Positions 1-5,736 of a stretch of 5,999 nucleotides of DNA are shown here, in pieces (position 1 is the stretch's first letter; each line of letters starts with the position of its first letter). The notes under the pieces are model-generated. The model was given only the letters and a program-made list of their open reading frames with translations. It was not told where the DNA came from and made no database searches. The stretch spans positions 1-5,999 of the forward strand of contig USMD01000107.1 of the NCBI GenBank assembly GCA_900555725.1. Direction: 5' to 3'. The position numbers and the translations under genes were made by a program. Source of the stretch: an uncultured Garciella sp. Lineage in GTDB: Bacteria > Bacillota > Clostridia > Eubacteriales > Garciellaceae.

Positions 1-50
1 GTATAAGAGACAGAAATAAAAGTATATAAATTGATAAATTTCCAAATAAT

Positions 51-80
51 AGAAAGGGAGTAAACCCTTTCTTTATTTTA
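51..80 (+). terminator. Intrinsic terminator of the unit upstream of secG
   Basis: An 8-bp stem is visible: AGAAAGGG (51-58) pairs with CCCTTTCT (65-72) around the six-base loop AGTAAA, and a T-rich run (TTTATTTT) follows. It should end transcription of a gene lying to the left of the window. All three frames of the first 30 bases reach a stop codon (at 4, 17 and 27), so the upstream coding end cannot be identified. In relatives the neighbour is often a glycolytic gene such as eno, but nothing here shows that. Confidence 0.7.
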
Positions 81-81
81 G

Positions 82-110
82 TTGTTTTTTTATTGGTACT
101 GTGTTAAAAT
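82..110 (+). promoter_or_regulatory. Sigma-A promoter of secG
   Basis: A -35 box TTGTTT (82-87) and a -10 box TAAAAT (105-110) are 17 bp apart. A TG dinucleotide one base before the -10 box (102-103) makes it an extended -10 promoter. Transcription would start near 117, giving a leader of about 25 bases before the secG start. It lies directly after the upstream terminator, as expected for a new transcription unit. Confidence 0.7.
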
Positions 111-141
111 ATGTTTGCAAGTATAGGGGGGAGGTGTCCAC

Positions 142-372
142 TTGACAATCTTTCTAGTTATTTTATTATTGATTGCTAGTTTAGCATTAATTGTGACTAT
201 ATTATTACAACCTGGGAAAAATGCCGGTTTGTCTGGCTCCATTGCCGGAGGTGCAGAAAGCTTATTTGGGAAAAAAAGGGCAAAGAGTTACGAAGCCATA
301 TTATCTCGAATTACTACAATATCCGCCGTTGTTTTTATGTTAACAGCCCTACTTTTAACGATGTTTCAATAA
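142..372 (+). CDS. secG: SecG, preprotein translocase subunit
   Basis: SecG is the small accessory subunit of the SecYEG channel in the cytoplasmic membrane; it assists SecA-driven export of unfolded preproteins. The 76-residue product has the standard SecG plan: a first hydrophobic helix (about residues 2-22), a glycine-rich loop with the family pattern LLQPGKNAGLSGSIAGG followed by AESLFGKK (about 21-45), then a second helix (about 57-75). The length is normal for Firmicutes. The start is TTG at 142, supported by a very strong Shine-Dalgarno sequence (GGGGGGAGGTG, around 125-135) at a suitable distance; no ATG lies nearby in frame. It is the first gene after a promoter, and in many Firmicutes secG precedes rnr, smpB and ssrA, as it does here with hppA in between. 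Identification is confident. Confidence 0.93.
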   Translation: MTIFLVILLLIASLALIVTILLQPGKNAGLSGSIAGGAESLFGKKRAKSYEAILSRITTISAVVFMLTALLLTMFQ

Positions 373-387
373 CAGTATTGTTATTTT

Positions 388-415
388 GCCATGCTTGATA
401 GTTTATCAACATGGC
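388..415. other. Bulged hairpin in the secG-hppA gap
   Basis: GCCATG (388-393) and TTGATA (395-400) pair with TATCAA (404-409) and CATGGC (410-415), leaving one bulged C (394) and a three-base loop GTT. The stem is 12 bp with no mismatch. It lies 15 bases after the secG stop and about 25 bases before the hppA ribosome binding site. No T-run follows it on the + strand, so it is a poor intrinsic terminator. It could be an mRNA processing or stabilising stem, or, as near-palindromic DNA, a protein binding site; its role is not known. Confidence 0.5.
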
Positions 416-454
416 TAAATATATTATTTACAAAGGATTAAAGGAGGAGAAAAA

Positions 455-2416
455 ATGAATATAATAATTCTTGGACCTCTTGTGGGAGTCATCGCATTAC
501 TCTTCGCTTTACATCTATCTAATAAAATTAGTAAGATGGATATAGGGACAGATAAAATGAAGGAAATTTCTACACATATCCATGAAGGGGCAATGGCTTT
601 TTTAACAAGGGAGTATAAATCTGTAGCTGTTTTTGTTGTGGTATTATTTATTATTTTAATAATCACCCCAGGATTGGGATGGGAAACAGCTGTCAGTTTT
701 CTAGTGGGGGCATTGTTTTCAATAGCAGCTGGATTTTTTGGAATGCAGGTTGCTACAAAGGCAAATGTAAGAACAGCCAATGCTGCTAGAAAAGGAATGA
801 ATAAGGCATTAGAAATCGCATTCTCTGGTGGAGCTGTTATGGGAATGTGCGTAGTGGGACTTGGAGTTTTGGGAATTGGGATTCTTTTTCTCATTTTTCA
901 AGATGTAACTATTATTACAGGTTTTAGCTTAGGGGCTTCTTCCATTGCACTATTTGCTCGAGTTGGTGGAGGAATCTATACAAAGGCTGCTGATGTTGGA
1001 GCAGACTTGGTTGGTAAAGTAGAAGCTGGAATTCCAGAAGATGATCCAAGAAATCCAGCTGTAATCGCTGACAACGTTGGAGATAATGTTGGAGATGTTG
1101 CTGGTATGGGAGCAGATCTATTTGAATCCTATGTTGGTTCCATTATTTCTGCAATAACTTTGGGAGCTCTTGCTTATGGAACAAATGGGATTGCTTTTCC
1201 TTTAGTTTTTTCAACTATAGGTGTACTAGGTTCCATTATCAGTACTTTCTTTGTAAAGGGGAAAGAAGACTCCAATCCTCATAAATCTTTAAAAATAGGT
1301 ACATATGTAAATACTGCAGTTTCTATTATTGCTGCACTTATATTGAGTGTGATAATGTTAGATAGCATTAATCCTTTTATTGCCATTATTTCAGGATTAG
1401 TTGTAGGAACCATTATCGGACAGATTACAGAGGTGTATACTTCTGATAAATATAATTCTGTAAAGAAAATTGCTCAGCAATCAGAAACAGGTCCTGCTAC
1501 CAATATTATTAGCGGACTAGCAGTTGGGATGTATTCTACGGCGCTACCTATTATCTTTATTGCTATTGGTATTTTGGTTGCATACTATTTTGCAGACTTA
1601 TATGGAATTGCTCTTGCTGCTGTTGGAATGTTGTCTACAACGGGAATGACAATTGCCGTAGATGCCTATGGACCAATAGCCGATAATGCAGGGGGAATTG
1701 CAGAAATGGCAGAATTACCTGATTCGGTACGAGAGATCACCGATACCCTTGACTCTGTTGGGAATACAACTGCAGCCATTGGAAAAGGATTTGCCATTGG
1801 TTCAGCTGCATTAACAGCCCTATCCCTTTTTGTATCCTATTCAGAAGCTGTTGGCTTAGAGGGAATTGATATTTTAAACCCAAGAGTAATTGTAGGAATG
1901 TTTATAGGGGGGATGTTGCCTTATTTATTTAGCGCCATTACAATGGAAGCTGTTGGTAAAGCTGCAAATCAAATGATAGAAGAAGTAAGAAGACAGTTTA
2001 AGGAATTACCTGGTATTATGGAAGGAAAGGATAAACCTGATTATGCATCTTGTGTAGATATTTCTACAGCAGCAGCATTGAGGGAAATGATCATTCCTGG
2101 TTTGCTAGCAGTGGTAGTACCTTTGGTAATTGGATTTTTATTAGGACCAGAGGCTCTTGGAGGGTTATTAGCCGGTGCTTTGGTAACGGGGGTATTGGTA
2201 GCGATTCAAATGGCCAATTCTGGTGGAGCATGGGATAATGCTAAAAAGTATATTGAGAGTGGGGCCCATGGAGGCAAAGGTAGTGAGGCTCATAAGGCTG
2301 CAGTTGTAGGAGATACTGTAGGAGATCCATATAAAGATACCTCTGGACCATCTATTAATATTTTAATTAAATTAATGACAATTGTATCATTAGTATTTGC
2401 ACCATTGCTTATGTAA
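455..2416 (+). CDS. hppA: Membrane-bound K+-dependent pyrophosphatase, probably Na+-pumping
   Basis: This integral membrane enzyme hydrolyses pyrophosphate and uses the energy to pump Na+ or H+ out of the cytoplasm. The 653-residue product has about 16 hydrophobic segments. The substrate-site motifs are intact: KAADVGADLVGKVE (177-190), PEDDPRNPAVIADN (194-207), the DNVGDNVGDVAG loop (206-217), DAYGPIADNAGG (403-414), WDNAKK (593-598) and the C-terminal GDTVGDPYKDTSGPS (619-633). In GNTTAAIGKG (436-445), Ala440 and Gly443 sit where potassium-independent enzymes carry Lys and Thr, so K+ dependence is predicted. Asp221 and Glu224 in DLFESYVGS, together with Lys639 near the C-terminus, match the ion-gate arrangement of Na+-pumping members such as the Thermotoga maritima enzyme; plant-type H+ pumps place that Glu four residues later. 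ATG at 455 follows AAGGAGGAG (441-449). The family is certain; the pumped ion is inferred. Confidence 0.95.
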   Translation: MNIIILGPLVGVIALLFALHLSNKISKMDIGTDKMKEISTHIHEGAMAFLTREYKSVAVFVVVLFIILIITPGLGWETAVSFLVGALFSIAAGFFGMQVATKANVRTANAARKGMNKALEIAFSGGAVMGMCVVGLGVLGIGILFLIFQDVTIITGFSLGASSIALFARVGGGIYTKAADVGADLVGKVEAGIPEDDPRNPAVIADNVGDNVGDVAGMGADLFESYVGSIISAITLGALAYGTNGIAFPLVFSTIGVLGSIISTFFVKGKEDSNPHKSLKIGTYVNTAVSIIAALILSVIMLDSINPFIAIISGLVVGTIIGQITEVYTSDKYNSVKKIAQQSETGPATNIISGLAVGMYSTALPIIFIAIGILVAYYFADLYGIALAAVGMLSTTGMTIAVDAYGPIADNAGGIAEMAELPDSVREITDTLDSVGNTTAAIGKGFAIGSAALTALSLFVSYSEAVGLEGIDILNPRVIVGMFIGGMLPYLFSAITMEAVGKAANQMIEEVRRQFKELPGIMEGKDKPDYASCVDISTAAALREMIIPGLLAVVVPLVIGFLLGPEALGGLLAGALVTGVLVAIQMANSGGAWDNAKKYIESGAHGGKGSEAHKAAVVGDTVGDPYKDTSGPSINILIKLMTIVSLVFAPLLM

Positions 2417-2430
2417 AAATTAGGATACTT

Positions 2431-2465
2431 ATGGGACAAGGTTTTTACTACCTTGTCCTATTTTT
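2431..2465 (+). terminator. Intrinsic terminator after hppA
   Basis: It begins 15 bases after the hppA stop. ATGGGACAAGG (2431-2441) pairs with CCTTGTCCTAT (2451-2461) over 11 bp with one G-T wobble, around a nine-base loop, and ends in TTTTT (2461-2465). The strong GC core and T-run make it a convincing terminator. It separates hppA from rnr, so rnr needs either read-through or its own promoter. Confidence 0.88.
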
Positions 2466-2532
2466 AGTATAAAAATAAAAATAGGTAGGAAAATACATAT
2501 ATAAGCACTATAAACAAAAGAGGAGTGATTAT

Positions 2533-4659
2533 TTGGATATAAAAGATAAGGTTTTAGAGTTTATGCGAGAGCAAGCATATAATCCAATGAAATCCGAAGA
2601 GTTGTTTCAGGTTTTAAAGATTACAGAAAAGGTGCAAAAAGAAGAGTTTCAGCGCATATTAAATGAGATGGAAGAGGAAGGACTTATCTATAAGACTAAA
2701 AAAAAGAAATATGGGGTACCCGAAAGAATGAATCTAGTGGTAGGCACCCTACAGGGGCATGCCAAGGGATTTGGTTTTGTGATCCCCGATATAGCAAATA
2801 TAGAAGAAGATGTATATGTATCTGCCCAGGATATGAACGGTGCCATGCATAATGATAAAGTCATTGTACGATTGTCCAAAAGGCAGGATGAAAATAGAAA
2901 ATTAGAAGGGGAAGTTATTCATATTTTAAAAAGAGGAAATAAAAAAATTGTAGGAACTTTTGAAAGTAGTAGAAATTTTGGATTTGTGGTATCAGATGAT
3001 CAAAGAATTCAGCAGGATATCTATATTCCAAAATCAGAAACCATGGGTGCCAAGACCGATTATAAAGTAGTGGTAGAAATCACAGAATATCCAGTAAAAG
3101 GAAGAAATCCTGAGGGACGTATAGTAGAAATTTTAGGTCATAAAAATGATATTGGGACCGATATTCTATCTATTATTCGAAAATTTGACTTGCCTGAAGA
3201 ATTTCCTTCGAAGGTTCTTACTCAGGCAGATAAAATTCCAGACCATGTAAGGGAAGAGGATAGAAAGGGAAGAAAAGATCTTAGGGATAAAAAAATAGTT
3301 ACCATCGATGGGGAGGATGCTAAGGATTTAGATGACGGGGTTTCTGTTGAGAAACTTCAAAATGGAAATTATCTATTAGGAGTGCATATTGCCGATGTAA
3401 GTCATTATGTAATTGAAAATTCTTCTTTAGATCAAGAAGCCTTAAAACGTGGTACCAGTGTTTATCTAGTAGATAGGGTGATTCCCATGCTTCCACCTAA
3501 ATTATCCAATGGGATTTGTAGTTTAAATCCCCATATTGATCGTTTGACCTTATCATGTATGATGGAGATTAATCAGAATGGACAAGTCGTTAATTATGAA
3601 ATCTTTAAATCGGTAATCAATTCCAAGGAAAGAATGACCTATAAGAATGTAACAAAAATTTTGGAAGAGCAAGATCCGGAGGTAATGGACAGGTATCAGG
3701 AATTAATAGAAGATTTTAGATTGATGAGAGAACTAGCAGAAATTCTTAGAAATAAAAGAAGGATGGCGAGGGGAGCCATTGATTTTGATTTCCCTGAGGC
3801 AAAGATTATTTTAGATGATGAGGGAAAACCTATAGATATTCAAGGATATGAAAGAACCATTTCCCATAGGATAATAGAGGAATTTATGTTGGTTTGCAAC
3901 GAAACCATTGCACAGCATATGTATTGGACATCCTTTCCTTTTATTTACCGAGTACATGAGGAACCAGATCCAGAGAAGTTAAAAGATTTTAACAATTTTA
4001 TTCATAATTTTGGATATCACATCCGTATAGGAGACGAAATTTATCCAAAAGAGTTGCAAAATTTATTAAATAAAATAAAAGATACACCTGAAGAAAATAT
4101 TATCAGCCATTTGGCCCTTAGAACTATGAAACAGGCAAGATATGCAGCAAATAATTTGGGACACTTTGGGTTAGCAGCAGATTATTATACTCATTTTACC
4201 TCTCCTATAAGAAGATATCCAGATTTAGCCATCCATAGAATTATTAGTGAAATGCTTTATAATAAATTAGATCAAGAACGGATTCAAAAATTAAATCAGA
4301 GAACCCCCGAAATTGCTTCCCAATCCTCTGTCAGGGAGAGGGTAGCGGAAGAGGCAGAAAGGGAGACCGATGATCTTAAAAAGGCGGAATATATGAAGGA
4401 ACATATAGATGAAAGATTCGATGGGATTATATCTGGGATTACTTCCTTTGGAATGTTTGTAGAGCTAGAAAATACGGTAGAAGGATTGGTACGGGTAAGC
4501 TCTATGGATGATGACTACTATCAATACGATGAAACCCATTATCAATTTATAGGAGAAAGGACCAAAAAAACTTATAAGATAGGGGAAAAAGTAAGAGTTC
4601 AAGTGGTTGGGGTAGATATTTCCCAAAAACAAATTGACTTTATTTTAATAGAAGAGTAA
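2533..4659 (+). CDS. rnr: Ribonuclease R, 3'-5' exoribonuclease
   Basis: RNase R degrades structured RNA from the 3' end, including rRNA fragments and non-stop mRNA released by trans-translation. Domains in the 708-residue product: an N-terminal winged-helix-like part (1-62), two cold-shock RNA-binding domains (about 67-130 and 137-200, with KGFGFVIPD and RNFGFVVSD), the RNB catalytic domain (about 245-570) and an S1 domain (about 624-705). The metal-binding aspartates are present in TIDGEDAKDLDD: Asp259, Asp265, Asp267 and Asp268. Other RNB landmarks are YLVDRVIPMLPP (311-322) and HFTSPIRRYPDLAIHR (554-569). The start is TTG at 2533 behind AAAGAGGAGTG (2517-2527). The protein ends immediately after S1 and lacks the lysine-rich tail of E. 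coli RNase R. No clear promoter is visible in 2466-2532, although a terminator precedes the gene. It lies upstream of smpB and ssrA, its partners in ribosome rescue. Confidence 0.96.
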   Translation: MDIKDKVLEFMREQAYNPMKSEELFQVLKITEKVQKEEFQRILNEMEEEGLIYKTKKKKYGVPERMNLVVGTLQGHAKGFGFVIPDIANIEEDVYVSAQDMNGAMHNDKVIVRLSKRQDENRKLEGEVIHILKRGNKKIVGTFESSRNFGFVVSDDQRIQQDIYIPKSETMGAKTDYKVVVEITEYPVKGRNPEGRIVEILGHKNDIGTDILSIIRKFDLPEEFPSKVLTQADKIPDHVREEDRKGRKDLRDKKIVTIDGEDAKDLDDGVSVEKLQNGNYLLGVHIADVSHYVIENSSLDQEALKRGTSVYLVDRVIPMLPPKLSNGICSLNPHIDRLTLSCMMEINQNGQVVNYEIFKSVINSKERMTYKNVTKILEEQDPEVMDRYQELIEDFRLMRELAEILRNKRRMARGAIDFDFPEAKIILDDEGKPIDIQGYERTISHRIIEEFMLVCNETIAQHMYWTSFPFIYRVHEEPDPEKLKDFNNFIHNFGYHIRIGDEIYPKELQNLLNKIKDTPEENIISHLALRTMKQARYAANNLGHFGLAADYYTHFTSPIRRYPDLAIHRIISEMLYNKLDQERIQKLNQRTPEIASQSSVRERVAEEAERETDDLKKAEYMKEHIDERFDGIISGITSFGMFVELENTVEGLVRVSSMDDDYYQYDETHYQFIGERTKKTYKIGEKVRVQVVGVDISQKQIDFILIEE

Positions 4660-4670
4660 ACTCTATCTCA

Positions 4671-4698
4671 TTGACTTTTTTATAGAGCATGTTATAAT
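4671..4698 (+). promoter_or_regulatory. Sigma-A promoter ahead of smpB
   Basis: TTGACT (4671-4676) and a perfect TATAAT (4693-4698) are separated by 16 bp. Transcription would start near 4705, about 95 bases before the smpB start. It lies just after the rnr stop codon and, unusually, upstream of the terminator hairpin at 4713-4747, so that hairpin would be near the 5' end of its transcript. Confidence 0.7.
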
Positions 4699-4712
4699 AA
4701 ATATAGATATTG

Positions 4713-4747
4713 AGCCCTATTTGTAATGTGAATAGGGTTTTATTATT
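4713..4747 (+). terminator. Intrinsic terminator or leader hairpin between rnr and smpB
   Basis: CCCTATT (4715-4721) pairs with AATAGGG (4731-4737) over 7 bp around a nine-base loop, extendable by G-T and A-T pairs at 4714/4738 and 4713/4739, and is followed by a T-rich run (TTTTATTATTT). It would end transcripts from rnr. Because a promoter lies just upstream, the same hairpin would also form at the very 5' end of the smpB message, where it might attenuate or protect it. Confidence 0.7.
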
Positions 4748-4800
4748 TAAAAAGCTTAATGATTTTTCTTTTTGATAATTAGAAAAAAGAAGGTGTAATA

Positions 4801-5268
4801 ATGGTTAAGAAAACGATGAAAGTAATCGCAAATAATAAAAAAGCAAGACACGATTATTTTATAGAAGAAACCTATGAGGTAGGAATCGAACTATCTGGAA
4901 CAGAGGTGAAATCCATTCGTCAGGGTAAGGTGAATTTGAAGGACAGTTATGCTTCCATAAAAGAAGGAGAAGTCTTTGTTCATCAAATGCATATTAGTCC
5001 CTATGAAAAAGGAAATATCTATAATAAGGATCCTCTAAGAGTTCGAAGACTATTATTACACAAATCTGAAATAAGAAAGCTAATTGGATATACCCAACAA
5101 CAGGGATATGCCCTAATCCCTTTAAAATTATATTTAAAAAAGGGATTAGTAAAGGTGGAACTAGCTGTTGCCAAAGGGAAAAAGTTATATGATAAACGCC
5201 AGGACTTAGCAAAAAGGGATGCAAAAAGGGAAATGGAAAAAGCCTTTAAAGAGAGAAATCGATATTAA
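4801..5268 (+). CDS. smpB: SmpB, tmRNA-binding protein
   Basis: SmpB binds the tRNA-like domain of tmRNA, delivers it to ribosomes stalled at the end of broken mRNA, and stands in for the missing codon-anticodon contact. The 155-residue product has the normal length and shows the whole family pattern: NNKKARHDYFIEETYEVGIE (11-30) with GTEVKSIRQGKVNLKDSYA (33-51), HISPYEKGNIYNKDPLRVRR (64-83) with LLLHKSEI, then GLVKVELAVAKGKKLYDKR (115-133). The basic C-terminal tail (127-155, KKLYDKRQDLAKRDAKREME onward), known to enter the empty mRNA channel, is complete. The start is ATG at 4801 with AAGAAGGTG (4787-4795) five bases before it; an in-frame ATG at 4816 is less likely because it would lie too far from that site. 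It sits between rnr and its RNA partner ssrA. Confidence 0.97.
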   Translation: MVKKTMKVIANNKKARHDYFIEETYEVGIELSGTEVKSIRQGKVNLKDSYASIKEGEVFVHQMHISPYEKGNIYNKDPLRVRRLLLHKSEIRKLIGYTQQQGYALIPLKLYLKKGLVKVELAVAKGKKLYDKRQDLAKRDAKREMEKAFKERNRY

Positions 5269-5269
5269 T

Positions 5270-5298
5270 TTGACATAACTTTAAAAATCTGATAAAAT
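5270..5298 (+). promoter_or_regulatory. Strong sigma-A promoter of ssrA
   Basis: A consensus -35 box TTGACA (5270-5275) is separated by 17 bp from a -10 box TAAAAT (5293-5298), with a TG one base before it (extended -10). The -35 box begins two bases after the stop codon of smpB. Transcription would start near 5305, leaving a short 5' leader of about a dozen bases to be removed, presumably by RNase P, to give the mature tmRNA end. Such strength fits a very abundant RNA. Confidence 0.88.
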
Positions 5299-5317
5299 AT
5301 ATATCTAAACTTAATAA

Positions 5318-5669
5318 GGGGACGTACTGGTTTCGACGGGGGTGTTGAAGCTGGAGTAGCGAGTAGTGGACTCCGGGACCACTATAAAACCTGGAACTTA
5401 AATATAAACGCTAAAAACGATAATTTAGCTTTAGCTGCGTAAGTCAGCTAACGTTCTACCAATCATTCCCGCATGATTGGATAGGGCGCCGACTCAGCGG
5501 GGAACTGCTAATCCAAAGCTTTGAGGATTAGTGGAATCTATGAAGCTAGCGTAGCCTAAATCTTGCCAGTTAGAGTTAGGTGAGGCGAATCTTAAAGAAC
5601 TGACTGCACTCGGAGAAACTCTAGGGAATATGCCTTCGGACAGGGGTTCGACTCCCCTCGTCTCCACCA
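5318..5669 (+). ncRNA. ssrA: Transfer-messenger RNA (tmRNA, one-piece)
   Basis: This 352-base RNA rescues stalled ribosomes: it is charged with alanine, bound by SmpB, and carries a short reading frame for a degradation tag. The 5' end GGGGACG (5318-5324) pairs with CGTCTCC (5659-5665) as the acceptor stem; the third pair is G-U, the alanine identity signal. An A and an encoded CCA (5666-5669) follow. The T arm is AGGGG/CCCCT (5642-5646, 5654-5658) with a seven-base loop TTCGACT. Four pseudoknots can be drawn. PK1 uses TAGTGG/CCACTA (5364-5369, 5379-5384) and TCCGGG/CCTGGA (5372-5377, 5390-5395). PK2 uses CCAATCAT/ATGATTGG (5459-5466, 5473-5480) and CCCGC/GCGGG (5468-5472, 5497-5501). PK3 uses CTAATCC/GGATTAG (5508-5514, 5525-5531) and AGCTT/AAGCT (5517-5521, 5543-5547). 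PK4 uses CCTAA/TTAGG (5555-5559, 5576-5580). The gene is complete and not permuted. Confidence 0.98.
5410..5442 (+). other. tmRNA tag reading frame (AKNDNLALAA)
   Basis: Inside ssrA, just after PK1, the resume codon GCT (5410-5412) starts a frame reading AKNDNLALAA and ending at TAA (5440-5442). With the alanine brought by tmRNA itself, the full tag would be AAKNDNLALAA. The LALAA ending is the usual signal recognised by ClpXP-type proteases. The stop codon sits in the loop of a hairpin (TTAGCTG 5431-5437 with CAGCTAA 5445-5451), as is usual in tmRNAs. The resume codon is inferred from its position and from the AAC before it, matching other tmRNAs. Confidence 0.9.
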
Positions 5670-5696
5670 ATTTTAAATGAATATTAATATAGGGAT

Positions 5697-5736
5697 GGGA
5701 ATGACTTAATGATATAAATTGAGAGTTCCTTTTTTT
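5697..5736 (+). terminator. Intrinsic terminator of ssrA
   Basis: GGGAAT (5697-5702) pairs with GTTCCT (5725-5730) and CTTAAT (5705-5710) pairs with ATTGAG (5718-5723), with a small internal loop between the two stems and a seven-base loop GATATAA. A run of seven T (5730-5736) follows. It lies 27 bases after the tmRNA 3' end, so a short 3' trailer would have to be trimmed to expose the encoded CCA. Confidence 0.8.

Noticed and set aside
395..425. Possible hppA promoter starting at TTGATA
   Set aside because: No good -10 box lies 16-18 bp downstream, only generic AT-rich sequence, so it is not listed as a promoter.
424..894. Long open frame on the minus strand opposite the start of hppA
   Set aside because: It overlaps the conserved hppA gene antisense, has no family resemblance and a low-complexity composition, and is explained by the codon use of hppA.
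2050..2238. Short + strand frame inside hppA
   Set aside because: It is an out-of-frame shadow of a conserved membrane pyrophosphatase segment.
2688..2879. Minus-strand open frame within rnr
   Set aside because: It lies opposite the conserved first cold-shock domain of RNase R and has no recognisable features of its own.
4661..4687. CTCTAT / ATAGAG inverted repeat right after the rnr stop codon
   Set aside because: It has only six AT-rich pairs with a 15-base loop and overlaps the smpB promoter; too weak to call a terminator or operator.
4994..5224. Minus-strand open frame within smpB
   Set aside because: It is antisense to the most conserved part of SmpB; its hydrophobic look comes from the complement of lysine-rich codons.
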